A stretch of DNA of 45,059 bases from Ruthenibacterium lactatiformans (GTDB lineage Bacteria > Bacillota > Clostridia > Oscillospirales > Ruminococcaceae). The stretch is taken from assembly GCF_000949455.1 (NCBI RefSeq), contig NZ_JXXK01000030.1:1-45059 (forward strand), read 5' to 3'. Numbering within the stretch: position 1 is the first letter of the stretch; each line of letters begins with the position of its first letter. The notes under the pieces were generated by a model. That model saw only the letters and a list, made by a program, of their open reading frames with translations, searched no databases and was not told the DNA's origin. Shown here piece by piece: positions 6,742 to 14,402 of this stretch. The position numbers and the translations under genes are program-made.

Positions 6742-8796
6742 TCAATGCTCCGCCTCAAACTCGGGCATTTCCACCTCCAGGTCGCCCGCGAAGATCCGGT
6801 CGTCCTTGCCCAGCGCCCCCGGTACGATGGAGAAGGTATTGGAAATGCCGTCCTGCGCGGCGCTGAAGGGCAGCTTCGCCACAGAGGCCAGGCTGGCCAC
6901 CGCGCCGTGGGTGTCGCGGCGGTGCATGGGGTTCGCGCCCGGCGCGAAGGGCTCGCCCTTTTTGCGGCCGTCCGGCGTGGAGCCCGTGTTTTTGCCGTAC
7001 ACCACGTTGGAGGTGATGGTCAGGATCGAAGTGGTGGGGATGCCGCCGCGGTAGGTGTGGTTGCCCTTCACATAGCTCATAAAGGTATCCACCAGCTCCG
7101 ATGCGATGCCGTCCACCCGGTCGTCGTCGTTGCCGTACTTGGGGAAGTCGCCCTCCACCTCGTAATCCACCACGATGCCGTCCGCGTCGCGGATGCATTT
7201 CACCCGGGCGTACTTGATGGCCGAGAGGGAATCCGCCACCACGGAAAGCCCCGCGATGCCCGTGGCGAACCAGCGGGTCACCTTCTTGTCGTGCAGCGCC
7301 ATCTGCAGCTTTTCGTAGCAGTATTTATCGTGCATATAATGGATGATGTTCAGCGTGTTCACATACACCTGCGCCAGCCACTTCATCATGTCCCGGTACT
7401 TTTCCATCACGTCGTCGTAATCCAGATAATCCCCTGTGACGGGACGGTACCTGGGCCCCACCTGCTTTTTGGTGATCTCATCCACACCGCCGTTGATGGC
7501 ATACAGCAGGCACTTGGCCAGGTTGGCGCGCGCACCGAAGAACTGCATCTCCTTGCCTACGCGCATGGAGGACACGCAGCACGCGATGGCGTAATCGTCG
7601 CCATGGGTCACGCGCATCAGGTCGTCGTTCTCGTACTGCACGCTGGACGATTCGATGGAGGTTTTCGCACAGAAGCGCTTGAAGCTTTCCGGCAGACGGG
7701 TGGACCACAGCACCGTCAGGTTGGGCTCCGGCGCGGTGCCCAGATTCTGCAGCGTGTGCAGGTAACGGTAGGACATTTTGGTGACCATGTGCCGCCCGTC
7801 GATGCCCACGCCGCCGATGGATTCCGTCACCCACTGCGGGTCGCCGGAGAACAGGTCGTTGTATTCGGGCGTGCGGGCAAACTTGATGAGCCGAAGCTTC
7901 ATGATGAAGTGGTCCACAAACTCCTGGATCTGCCGCTCGGTGTAAACGCCCGCCGCAAGGTCGCGCTGGGCGTACACGTCCAGGAACGTGGAGGTGCGGC
8001 CCAGGCTCATGGCCGCGCCGTTCTGCTCCTTTACCGCCGCAAGATACCCGAAGTACAGCCACTGGATGGCCTCACGGGTGTCCTTCGCCGGACGGGAGAT
8101 ATCGAAGCCGTAGATCTCCCCCAGCTTTTTCAAGTCGTCCAGCGCGCGGATCTGCTCGCTGAGCTCCTCCCGCTCGCGGATGACGTCGGAATACATGATG
8201 ACGCGGGTGGTGTCCTTCTGGTGCCGTTTGTCCTCGATCAGCCGGTCCACGCCGTACAGCGCCACACGGCGGTAATCGCCGATGATGCGGCCCCGGCCGT
8301 AGGCGTCCGGCAGGCCGGTGATGATATGGCTGGAGCGGCAGGCCCGCATTTCGGGCGTATATGCGTCGAACACGCCCGCGTTGTGCGTTTTGCGGTGTGT
8401 TGTAAAAAATTCCACGACCTCCGGGTCCACATGATAGCCGTTGTCCTCGCAGGCCTTTTGCGCCATGCGGATGCCGCCGTAGGGCATCAGCGCCCGCTTG
8501 AAAGGCTTTTCCGTCTGAAAGCCCACGATGGTCTCTTTCTCCTTGTCCAAATAGCCCGCCGCGTGGGAGGTGATGGTGGAGATGACGCGGGTGTCCATGT
8601 CCAGCACGCCGCCCGCCTCGCGCTCGGCTCTGGAAAGCTCCAGCACCTGCTGCCAAAGCGCCTTCGTGTCCTCCGTCGGCCCGGCAAGGAACGCGTCGTC
8701 CCCGTCATAGGGTGTATAATTTTTCTGGATGAAGTCCCGGACGTCGATTTCTTTTTCCCATACGCCGGGCACAAAGCCGGTCCATTCGTTTCTCAT
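6742..8796 (-). CDS. pflB: Pyruvate formate-lyase core subunit lacking the glycyl-radical domain
   Basis: A 684-aa protein that converts pyruvate and CoA to acetyl-CoA and formate, a central step in anaerobic sugar fermentation. The N-terminus MRNEWTGFVPGVWEKEIDVR is typical. The two active-site cysteines are C406-C407 in IACCVSSM, followed by GKEMQFFGARANLAK. The sequence stays colinear with PFL through GISNTFSIVPGALGKDD, then ends FEAEH where conventional enzymes continue into the radical domain. It therefore cannot work alone and should need the 80-aa protein encoded 250 bp downstream. ATG 8796 has CGGAGGG 6 nt upstream; the longer start at 8835 does not. It is the first gene of the operon. 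Confidence 0.95.
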   Translation of the reverse strand: MRNEWTGFVPGVWEKEIDVRDFIQKNYTPYDGDDAFLAGPTEDTKALWQQVLELSRAEREAGGVLDMDTRVISTITSHAAGYLDKEKETIVGFQTEKPFKRALMPYGGIRMAQKACEDNGYHVDPEVVEFFTTHRKTHNAGVFDAYTPEMRACRSSHIITGLPDAYGRGRIIGDYRRVALYGVDRLIEDKRHQKDTTRVIMYSDVIREREELSEQIRALDDLKKLGEIYGFDISRPAKDTREAIQWLYFGYLAAVKEQNGAAMSLGRTSTFLDVYAQRDLAAGVYTERQIQEFVDHFIMKLRLIKFARTPEYNDLFSGDPQWVTESIGGVGIDGRHMVTKMSYRYLHTLQNLGTAPEPNLTVLWSTRLPESFKRFCAKTSIESSSVQYENDDLMRVTHGDDYAIACCVSSMRVGKEMQFFGARANLAKCLLYAINGGVDEITKKQVGPRYRPVTGDYLDYDDVMEKYRDMMKWLAQVYVNTLNIIHYMHDKYCYEKLQMALHDKKVTRWFATGIAGLSVVADSLSAIKYARVKCIRDADGIVVDYEVEGDFPKYGNDDDRVDGIASELVDTFMSYVKGNHTYRGGIPTTSILTITSNVVYGKNTGSTPDGRKKGEPFAPGANPMHRRDTHGAVASLASVAKLPFSAAQDGISNTFSIVPGALGKDDRIFAGDLEVEMPEFEAEH

Positions 8797-8858
8797 GCAT
8801 AGCCCTCCGCTTGTTTCTGCCGGGCCGCGCGGCACATCCGCGTTTTCCGGTCATGTCT

Positions 8859-8886
8859 ATTATACCATTTTAGTATAGTTTGTCAA
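8859..8886 (-). promoter_or_regulatory. pfl operon promoter with embedded palindrome
   Basis: On the minus strand TTGACA (8886-8881) and TATAAT (8864-8859) are 16 bp apart, with an extended TGG. The palindrome TATAC-N7-GTATA (8861-8877) covers the spacer and -10 and could be an operator for the divergent Crp/Fnr regulator. Confidence 0.8.
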
Positions 8887-8901
8887 GACGCCGACCCTTC
8901 T

Positions 8902-8960
8902 CCCTGCCGGCGCGCGGCAGGGATGCTTTTCTTGACTTTCCGGATAGAGTATACTATGAT
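8902..8960 (+). promoter_or_regulatory. Promoter of the Crp/Fnr regulator, with insulating hairpin
   Basis: TTGACT (8932-8937) and TATGAT (8955-8960) are 17 bp apart. The perfect palindrome AGTATACT (8948-8955) overlaps the -10 and shares the half AGTATA with the pfl promoter site. Upstream, CCCTGCCG/CGGCAGGG (8902-8922) forms a strong hairpin between the two divergent promoters. Confidence 0.7.
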
Positions 8961-9004
8961 TTCCCCAAACGGTCTGTTGTTATTCCAACAAAAGGAGGGG
9001 CGCC

Positions 9005-9667
9005 ATGGACTTTTTATTTCTCTCTCAAACCGCGCTGTTCCGGGGCTGCTCCCCCCGGGAAACCGCCGATATGCTGCAATGCCTGCGCGCCGAGCGCCGC
9101 GTTTACGAGAAGGACCGCGTCATTTGCCATGCGGGGGACACCGTGGAAGCGCTGGGCCTGGTGCTCTCCGGCGGCGTCAACATCGAGAGCGTGGACGTCT
9201 GGGGCAGCCGGAGCATTCTGGGCCATGTGGGCCCCGGGCAGGTTTTTGCCGAAACCTATGCCTGTCTGCCGGGCGAACCGCTGATGGTGGACGCCGTGGC
9301 GGCCCAGCGCACCGAGGTGCTGTTTTTGAATACGGCGCGCCTGCTGCGCACCTGTCCCTCCGCCTGCGCCCACCATGCGGCGCTCATCCGCAACCTGCTG
9401 GCCGTGACATCGCAGAAGAACCTCGCGCTCTCCCGCCGGATTTTCCACACCTCGCCCAAAACCATCCGCGGGCGGCTGCTGTCCTACCTTTCCGCCCAGG
9501 CGCTGCGGGAAAACAGCCGCAGCTTCGCCATTCCCTTCGACCGCCAGCAGCTGGCGGATTACCTTGGCGTGGACCGCAGCGCGCTTTCCGCCGAGCTGGG
9601 CCGGATGCGCGCGGAAGGCCTTATCCGTTTCCGCAAAAACGAATTTGAGCTGCTGCGCGAGCCCTGA
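9005..9667 (+). CDS. Crp/Fnr family transcriptional regulator
   Basis: A 220-aa regulator with an N-terminal cyclic-nucleotide-type beta barrel (about residues 10-120, with VLSGGVNIESVDVWG and GPGQVFAETYACLP) and a C-terminal Crp-type helix-turn-helix (about 165-215, RQQLADYLGVDRSALSAELG). Fnr-type N-terminal cysteine clusters are absent, so it is not an oxygen-sensing Fnr in the strict sense. It is divergent from the pfl operon, and the two promoters share a short palindromic half-site, so it probably controls pfl and itself. The ligand is unknown. The ATG follows AAAGGAGGGG by 4 nt. Confidence 0.92.
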   Translation: MDFLFLSQTALFRGCSPRETADMLQCLRAERRVYEKDRVICHAGDTVEALGLVLSGGVNIESVDVWGSRSILGHVGPGQVFAETYACLPGEPLMVDAVAAQRTEVLFLNTARLLRTCPSACAHHAALIRNLLAVTSQKNLALSRRIFHTSPKTIRGRLLSYLSAQALRENSRSFAIPFDRQQLADYLGVDRSALSAELGRMRAEGLIRFRKNEFELLREP

Positions 9668-9674
9668 GCACGGC

Positions 9675-9703
9675 TTGCAGCGGCCGTAAAAAGAAAGTAC
9701 AAT
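9675..9703 (+). promoter_or_regulatory. Promoter of the MarR-family gene
   Basis: TTGCAG (9675-9680), 17 bp, TACAAT (9698-9703), 28 bp before the MarR start codon. Confidence 0.7.
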
Positions 9704-9730
9704 AATAGAAGCAAAGAAAGGGGTGGCGCC

Positions 9731-10213
9731 ATGAGCAAAAAGCGCGAGGAGCTTCTGGAGCAAATATGGGCTGCGCAGGACACCGCCTATGACCTGATGA
9801 GCGAATACGATTCCCTGCCCCATTCCTACGGTGAAAATGTGTTGTACCAGGCGGAGGCGCATCTCATCGACCGGATCGCCCTTCACCCCGGCGTCACCGT
9901 CACCGACCTTGCAAATATGGTGCGCAAAACGCCCAGCGCCTGCTCCCAGCTCGTGCGCAGGCTGCGGGACAAGGGCTGGGTGGAACAGGTGCGCAACACC
10001 GCCAACAACCGCCAGGTAATGCTCCGCCTCACCCCCGCCGGGGAGCATGTATACCGGGACCACGCCGCCTTCGACAAGCAGTGCCAGGCGCTGACCTTCC
10101 GGCGCCTGGAGGGGTTCACCGAGGCGGAGCTCGCCACCTACCTCTCCATCCAGCGGCGCATCAACGAGGCCTATGCGGACGACGTGCGGCGCAGCCGCGA
10201 ATACTTCACCTGA
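9731..10213 (+). CDS. MarR family transcriptional regulator
   Basis: A 160-aa winged-helix protein. The helix-turn-helix and wing occupy about residues 37-105 (VTVTDLANMVRKTPSACSQLV, then KGWVEQVRNTANNRQVMLRLTPAG), which is the standard MarR pattern, and flanking helices would form the dimer. MarR proteins usually repress stress, efflux or catabolic genes in response to small molecules. The gene follows the Crp/Fnr gene by 63 bp but has its own promoter. No divergent target lies next to it, so its regulon cannot be read from context. Confidence 0.9.
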   Translation: MSKKREELLEQIWAAQDTAYDLMSEYDSLPHSYGENVLYQAEAHLIDRIALHPGVTVTDLANMVRKTPSACSQLVRRLRDKGWVEQVRNTANNRQVMLRLTPAGEHVYRDHAAFDKQCQALTFRRLEGFTEAELATYLSIQRRINEAYADDVRRSREYFT

Positions 10214-10303
10214 AAGCGCACAGCGGCGCTTCGTCAGGGTGTGCAAAAACACGCGCGGCTTTTGTTAAAAAGGACGAACCATATAAAAAAGAAGCGCTCC
10301 CCC

Positions 10304-10332
10304 TTGCACGCGGCCCTGTGCGGTGTTATTAT
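10304..10332 (+). promoter_or_regulatory. Promoter of the aminotransferase-like gene
   Basis: TTGCAC (10304-10309), 17 bp, TATTAT (10327-10332), leaving a leader of about 70 nt. Confidence 0.65.
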
Positions 10333-10409
10333 GAAGCTGCTTAACATTTAAGCTGCTTTACAGCAGTATTTTCAACGCCCGTTCCGGCGGGTGAAAGGAG
10401 CAGGAGCAT

Positions 10410-11618
10410 ATGAAATACGATTTTACCAGTATCATGGACCGCCGCGGCAAGGACGCCATCGCCGTGGATGCACTGGGCGCGCCCGGCTTCGCACCCGGCG
10501 CTCCGAAGGAGGGCTTCGACGCCATTCCCATGTGGGTGGCGGATATGAACTTCCCCACTGTGCCCACCATTCCCGAGGCCATCATCGCCCGCGCCCGGCA
10601 TCCGGCCTACGGCTATTTTTCTCCCACGGAGGAATATTTTGCTTCCATCATCCGCTGGCACGAAACGCGCAACGGAGTCACCGGCCTGACAAAGGAGTGC
10701 ATCGGCTATGAAAACGGCGTGCTGGGCGGCGTTGTCAGCGCGCTGAACATTTTCTGCTCCCGCGGAGACAATGTCCTGCTGCACTCCCCCACCTACATCG
10801 GTTTTACCCACAGCCTGGAGAACAACGGCTACAACATCGTCCACAGCCCGCTGGTAAAAGACGAAAACAATGTCTGGCGCATGGATTTTGAGGACATGGA
10901 AAAAAAGATCGTGGACAACAGGGTCCACGCCGCCGTGTTCTGCTCGCCCCACAACCCCTGCGGCCGCGTGTGGGAGCGCTGGGAGCTGGAGCGCGCCATG
11001 GAGCTGTACAAAAAGCACGATGTAATGGTCGTGTCCGACGAGATCTGGTCGGACATCATCCTCGGTGGGCACAGGCATATCCCCACGCAGAGCGTCAGCG
11101 AGGACGCCCGCAGCCGCACCGTTGCCGTATACGCCCCCTCCAAAACGTTCAACCTGGCGGGTCTTGTGGGCAGCTACCACATTATTTACAACCCCGTTCT
11201 GCGGGACCGCGTGGAGAAGGAAGCCTCCCTGTCCCACTACAATTCCATGAACGTGCTCTCCATGCACGCGCTCCTCGGCGCGTACCGGCCCGAAGGCTAC
11301 GAGTGGGTGGACGAGCTGTGCCAGGTGCTGACGGCCAATGTGGATTTCGCCTGCGACTTTATCGCCCGCCGCTTTGAGGGCGTGGAGGTCTCCAGGCCCC
11401 AGGGCACCTACATGCTGTTTCTGGACTGCACCCGCTGGTGCGAAGCCCACGGCAAGAGCATTGAAGCGCTGCAGCGCGCCGGCTGGGACGTGGGCGTGGC
11501 CTGGCAGGACGGCCGTCCCTTCCACGGCCCGTGCCACATCCGCATGAATCTGGCGTTGCCGCTCTCCCGCGTGCAGGAGGCCTTCCGCCGCCTGGACGAA
11601 TACGTGTTCAACGCCTGA
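10410..11618 (+). CDS. PatB/MalY-type PLP-dependent C-S lyase (cystathionine beta-lyase-like)
   Basis: A 402-aa fold-type I PLP enzyme of the aminotransferase class I/II superfamily, PatB/MalY branch. Family marks include AIPMWVADMNFPTVP near residue 40, ENGVLGGVVSALNIF, CSPHNPCGRVW, VSDEIWSDI and the PLP lysine K245 in YAPSKTFNLAGL. Members cleave cystathionine or cysteine conjugates to pyruvate, ammonia and a thiol; some act as regulators. The ATG is preceded by AAAGGAGCAGGAG. It is monocistronic, with its own promoter and a clear terminator. Aminotransferase activity cannot be excluded from sequence alone. Confidence 0.9.
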   Translation: MKYDFTSIMDRRGKDAIAVDALGAPGFAPGAPKEGFDAIPMWVADMNFPTVPTIPEAIIARARHPAYGYFSPTEEYFASIIRWHETRNGVTGLTKECIGYENGVLGGVVSALNIFCSRGDNVLLHSPTYIGFTHSLENNGYNIVHSPLVKDENNVWRMDFEDMEKKIVDNRVHAAVFCSPHNPCGRVWERWELERAMELYKKHDVMVVSDEIWSDIILGGHRHIPTQSVSEDARSRTVAVYAPSKTFNLAGLVGSYHIIYNPVLRDRVEKEASLSHYNSMNVLSMHALLGAYRPEGYEWVDELCQVLTANVDFACDFIARRFEGVEVSRPQGTYMLFLDCTRWCEAHGKSIEALQRAGWDVGVAWQDGRPFHGPCHIRMNLALPLSRVQEAFRRLDEYVFNA

Positions 11619-11691
11619 CGGCCGCCCTTCGCCGCATGCCCGCCGGGCGGGATAAAGGGCCCCTCCCGCGGGGCAGCAAAAAGCAATTTTT

Positions 11692-11720
11692 AAAGGGCAG
11701 CCGTTCAGGCTGCCCTTTAT
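11692..11720 (+). terminator. Intrinsic terminator after the PatB-like gene
   Basis: AAAGGGCAGC and GCTGCCCTTT pair perfectly around a 7-nt loop, followed by ATAATTATTT. Confidence 0.85.
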
Positions 11721-11745
11721 AATTATTTGAATGCCGCGCAGACGC

Positions 11746-11774
11746 TTGCTGTTGGATGCGGAGCATGGTATATT
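11746..11774 (+). promoter_or_regulatory. Promoter of the AT-rich immunity-like gene
   Basis: TTGCTG (11746-11751), 17 bp, TATATT (11769-11774) with an extended TGG, 32 bp before the start codon. Confidence 0.6.
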
Positions 11775-11806
11775 GGCATCCGCACAGAGAATTGGAGGGA
11801 ATAAAA

Positions 11807-12190
11807 ATGGACCAAAAGCAAAGGGCACGGTTGGCTATATTAAAATCAGTAAACGCTCAACATATAAAAGAATCGGAATGGAACCGGAACACTTTATTGC
11901 AAGAATGTTTTCATTCGTTAGAAAGGTATCAAATCCTTAAAGATGAAAAAGAGATTGCTCAAATTGTAAAAATCATTAACACCAATGACGCAAAACAAAT
12001 GAGCCATTGTGAAAAACCAATACCTCTGGAAAACCGTGATTATTATGTAGTTTGGGACAGTGCACAATTACCAGTCATTAAGTGCAACGGAAAGAGCATT
12101 CTATCAAGTTGGGACGATGTAGTGGCAGTCGCATTTGATACTCGCATCGTTGATGCAGAAAAAGAGCAAACATTTTTAATCAGGGGGTAG
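11807..12190 (+). CDS. Small AT-rich protein, possibly a toxin-immunity protein
   Basis: A 127-aa soluble acidic protein. The N-terminal half is helical (ESEWNRNTLLQECFHSLERY). The C-terminal part, YYVVWDSAQLPVIKC then WDDVVAVAFDTRI, resembles a recurring clostridial family I associate with orphan immunity to polymorphic toxins. That link is from memory and is weak. ATG 11807 has GGAGGG 7 nt upstream. Base composition is far more AT-rich than the neighbours, and the gene has its own promoter, so recent acquisition is likely. No toxin gene is adjacent. Confidence 0.6.
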   Translation: MDQKQRARLAILKSVNAQHIKESEWNRNTLLQECFHSLERYQILKDEKEIAQIVKIINTNDAKQMSHCEKPIPLENRDYYVVWDSAQLPVIKCNGKSILSSWDDVVAVAFDTRIVDAEKEQTFLIRG

Positions 12191-12319
12191 AACCCTAGGC
12201 TTGTTCATGGAGCATAAAATATTTGTGTGCTTTTCTAAACAATAGCATGACTTCTATCGCCCGGAAAGGCAATGAGCCCGCATAAAAAACAAAATCCCTT
12301 TGGGCGGGAACACAGCCGC

Positions 12320-12727
12320 TCAATGCGGCGCCAAAAAAGCGAATGCCGGCAGGTTGCGCAAAACGCCGCCCGCCAGCAGCACGCCCACGGCCCCCCAAAG
12401 CAGCGCCCTTTCCCACCGGCGCACAGAGCCGTCCCCCGTGCGGACATAGCGCACGGCGTGCACCGCGCCCCAAATGGTACCGGGAAGCAGCAAAGCAAGC
12501 AGAACCGCGTTTGCCCGCAGCGCGCCCGGAAGATCCAACCGCAGCAGCGCCAGCCCCATGCGGGACGCGCCGCACAGCGGGCACCAGAGCCCAAGCGCCG
12601 CATGGATGGGGCACGCCGGGCCGCGCCCTGTAAGGCCGACCCACAGCGCATACCCCGCGCACAGCAGCACAGGCGGCAGCAGCCACCGGGCCAGCCGGCG
12701 CATGCGCGCACGCTCCTCTTTTTTCAC
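12320..12727 (-). CDS. DUF2752 family membrane protein
   Basis: A 135-aa protein with about three hydrophobic segments. The DUF2752 signature is a Cys pair in a CPxCG context near a membrane: WCPLCGASRMGLALL with C49 and C52, preceded by ACPIHAALG. A basic N-terminus and a helix WLLPPVLLCAGYALWV come first. The start is GTG 12727, with GGAGGGG 7 nt upstream. The function is unknown; the Cys pair may bind metal or form a disulfide. It stands alone on the minus strand, and about 130 bp to its left (12191-12319) hold no gene. Confidence 0.85.
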   Translation of the reverse strand: MKKEERARMRRLARWLLPPVLLCAGYALWVGLTGRGPACPIHAALGLWCPLCGASRMGLALLRLDLPGALRANAVLLALLLPGTIWGAVHAVRYVRTGDGSVRRWERALLWGAVGVLLAGGVLRNLPAFAFLAPH

Positions 12728-12820
12728 CCATGCACCCCTCCCTTTCCGCCTGTTCTGTTCCGATTATAGTTTCGTCCGCCCGGCGGTGTCAAGGAGGTGC
12801 GGAGAAAACGAAAAACCATA

Positions 12821-12850
12821 TTGACTTTTACCGCCGCAGTATGGTAAAAT
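12821..12850 (+). promoter_or_regulatory. Promoter of tRNA-Leu
   Basis: TTGACT (12821-12826), 18 bp, TAAAAT (12845-12850) with an extended TGG, about 32 bp before the tRNA. Confidence 0.8.
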
Positions 12851-12881
12851 ATCATTCGCGGCACAAACGCCGTACAGATAA

Positions 12882-12965
12882 GCGAGGATGGCGGAATCGG
12901 CAGACGCGCACGTTTGAGGGGCGTGTGGTTATACCATGCGAGTTCAAGTCTCGTTCCTCGCACCA
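12882..12965 (+). tRNA. tRNA-Leu, anticodon GAG
   Basis: An 84-nt class II tRNA with encoded CCA. The acceptor GCGAGGA (12882-12888) pairs with TCCTCGC (12955-12961), followed by A and CCA. The D-arm region GGCGGAATCGGCAGACGC and the T-arm GAGTTCAAGTCTC are typical. The anticodon stem CACGT/GCGTG closes the loop TTGAGGG, so the anticodon is GAG (reads CUC/CUU). A long variable arm is present, as expected for leucine. Confidence 0.95.
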
Positions 12966-12970
12966 AAAAT

Positions 12971-13003
12971 GGAAAGACCGTCGACTTATGTCGGCGGTCT
13001 TTC
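12971..13003 (+). terminator. Terminator after tRNA-Leu
   Basis: GAAAGACCG and CGGTCTTTC flank a further small stem (TCGAC/GTCGG). It lies 6-7 bp after the tRNA CCA end and closes the transcription unit. Confidence 0.7.
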
Positions 13004-13028
13004 TATGTATTGTAGTTTTGATAATTTA

Positions 13029-13522
13029 TTATCTTTTCGATTTACTTGGCACAAGGTTCCCTTTTGATTTAGATTTAGATAAAATGGCATCGGCGCAAAG
13101 TTGCGTTAATGGTTCACCAATGGCTGCTTTATAATTAAAACCCAACAATTGAATTGCTTTTAATGTATCTACACTTATTAATTCTTTCATCTGCTCAAAT
13201 GTTTCTATCGGTGCATTAGGACTCATAATTTTAAAAAGCTCAAGTAGACGTTCTACTGTATTATGAAGATGTTTTATATCATCATCACTTATTTCAATTC
13301 GATCCAGCTCTGTTTTATAGACCTGAGCAATTCGGATAGCTTCTTCTCGTTCTGAAATTAACTCGTTTACAATTTCATCATAAGTCGAGCGTATGCGCTC
13401 GACATTTTTTCTTCTTTTATTGCTTTAATCTTTGTATTGACTGCTGAAGCAGTTCCTTTTACTGCAAGAGCGGTCAAGGATGTCCCCATTTCGACCAATG
13501 CGTTTGTATATATATTATCCAT
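13029..13522 (-). pseudogene. AT-rich hypothetical gene interrupted by a one-base frameshift
   Basis: The N-terminal part starts at ATG 13522 (AGGGAG ribosome site): MDNIYTNALVEMGTS, KGTASAVNTKIKAIKEEK. In the -1 frame the text continues without any stop, NVERIRSTYDEIVNELISER through DDDIKHLHNTVERLLELF to a stop at 13029, giving about 165 aa in total. The switch point is a run of six A on the coding strand (13410-13405). It is followed at once by a perfect hairpin, GTCGAGCG/CGCTCGAC (13403-13384). This may be a disabling deletion, a sequencing error in the homopolymer, or programmed -1 frameshifting. I do not recognise the family. It is AT-rich and probably horizontally acquired. Confidence 0.7.
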
Positions 13523-13562
13523 AACTATGCACTCCCTATCTACTGCTAAAATGATTAAGGCA

Positions 13563-13591
13563 ATTTTAGCATGGGGCATCATTTTTGTAAA
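13563..13591 (-). promoter_or_regulatory. Promoter of the frameshifted AT-rich gene
   Basis: On the minus strand TTTACA (13591-13586), 17 bp, TAAAAT (13568-13563), about 40 bp before the start codon. Confidence 0.6.
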
Positions 13592-13860
13592 TACAGCTTG
13601 CTGATTGCCTATAAACTATTGATACGATTGGGTCTTCCCAAGTCCTATAATTACACTCCGACCATAGAAAAGACGTCACGACCATGTGGCGTCTTTTTTC
13701 TTTCGCCCTTTCCGAAAATAGCCCCCCTTGCCGGCAACGTGTGTTGTTCATAAAACAGCAAACAGGCACAGCCGCTTGCACGGCTGTTCTTGTATTTTAT
13801 CCAGTCGGCTGATAATATGGAATTGAACAGAACTACAAATCCAAATTTGGAGGTGAGCTA
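13592..13860. terminator. Non-coding AT-rich stretch with two hairpins and a promoter
   Basis: No gene is seen here. AAAAGACG pairs with CGTCTTTT across 13665-13695, a bidirectional terminator-like hairpin. ACAGCCG/CGGCTGT (about 13768-13787) followed by TCTTGTATTTT is a second. A promoter for the following gene lies at TTGTAT (13790-13795), 17 bp, TAATAT (13813-13818). Two terminators without a preceding gene suggest that a gene was lost or replaced here. Confidence 0.6.
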
Positions 13861-14229
13861 ATGGGAATTAATATTGAGCAGACACGCCAGTATTATACGG
13901 AAATCAAAACAGAAGATTTGTGCGATTGCGATTATTGCAAGAACTTTTATTTGCAAGTAAAAGAAGCATATCCTCTTGTCGCTGATTATTTGAATGCGTT
14001 GGGTGTTGACATTGAAAAGCCTCTTGAGACTTCTCCATTAGAACCTGTGAATGGAATGTTGGAGTATTGCGTATGTCAATATGTCGTGTTTGGCAAAACA
14101 TCTGGTGAATTGGTAAAAAAAATCGGGAATGTAGAATTAGGGGTTGCAACCTCATATCCCAGAACAAATATACAGAGAGAACATTTTGTGATAGACATTT
14201 ATCCAATTAAGCTAAATTGGATTATGTGA
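13861..14229 (+). CDS. Small AT-rich protein with CxCxxC motif, possible immunity protein
   Basis: A 122-aa soluble protein. Near the N-terminus it has DLCDCDYCKNFYLQVKEAYP, a compact Cys cluster at about residues 20-26. Then come ADYLNALGVDIEKPLETSP, EYCVCQYVVFG and a C-terminal strand-rich part ending HFVIDIYPIKLNWIM. I associate this layout with orphan immunity-like proteins in Clostridia, from memory only. TTGGAGG lies 6-7 nt before the ATG. It is AT-rich, monocistronic, with its own promoter and a shared terminator downstream, in an AT-rich patch beside tRNA-Leu. Confidence 0.65.
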   Translation: MGINIEQTRQYYTEIKTEDLCDCDYCKNFYLQVKEAYPLVADYLNALGVDIEKPLETSPLEPVNGMLEYCVCQYVVFGKTSGELVKKIGNVELGVATSYPRTNIQREHFVIDIYPIKLNWIM

Positions 14230-14304
14230 AAGAACAGGAACTTCCCGTTTGCCGAACCGGCAGCCGCATCCCTTTCGCCGCTTTGCGGCTGTCCTCCCGG
14301 TGCA

Positions 14305-14339
14305 AAAACGGCGCGGCCATGAAGGCCGCGCCGTTTGTT
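14305..14339. terminator. Bidirectional terminator between convergent genes
   Basis: AAACGGCGCGGCC and GGCCGCGCCGTTT pair perfectly around ATGAA. It lies between the AT-rich gene (plus) and the MFS gene (minus), with T-rich sequence on the plus side. Confidence 0.8.
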
Positions 14340-14402
14340 CATTTTGCGGTCTTTCGCCCCCGTCTGCAAACGGCGGTTCCGGTTTGGAAAGACAGCTTTC
14401 TT

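Noticed and set aside
6055..8802. A 915-aa open frame on the plus strand opposite the PFL operon
   Set aside because: Antisense shadow of a high-GC gene; His/Arg/Val-rich text without motifs, while the minus strand encodes clear PFL proteins. The same applies to long frames at 18952-21417 and 29008-31734.
8902..8922. Hairpin between the divergent pfl and regulator promoters as a terminator
   Set aside because: It has no T-run on either side and no gene ends there; described as an insulating hairpin only.
13029..13522. IS transposase with programmed frameshift
   Set aside because: Neither half has DDE or helix-turn-helix transposase text, and there are no terminal inverted repeats around it.
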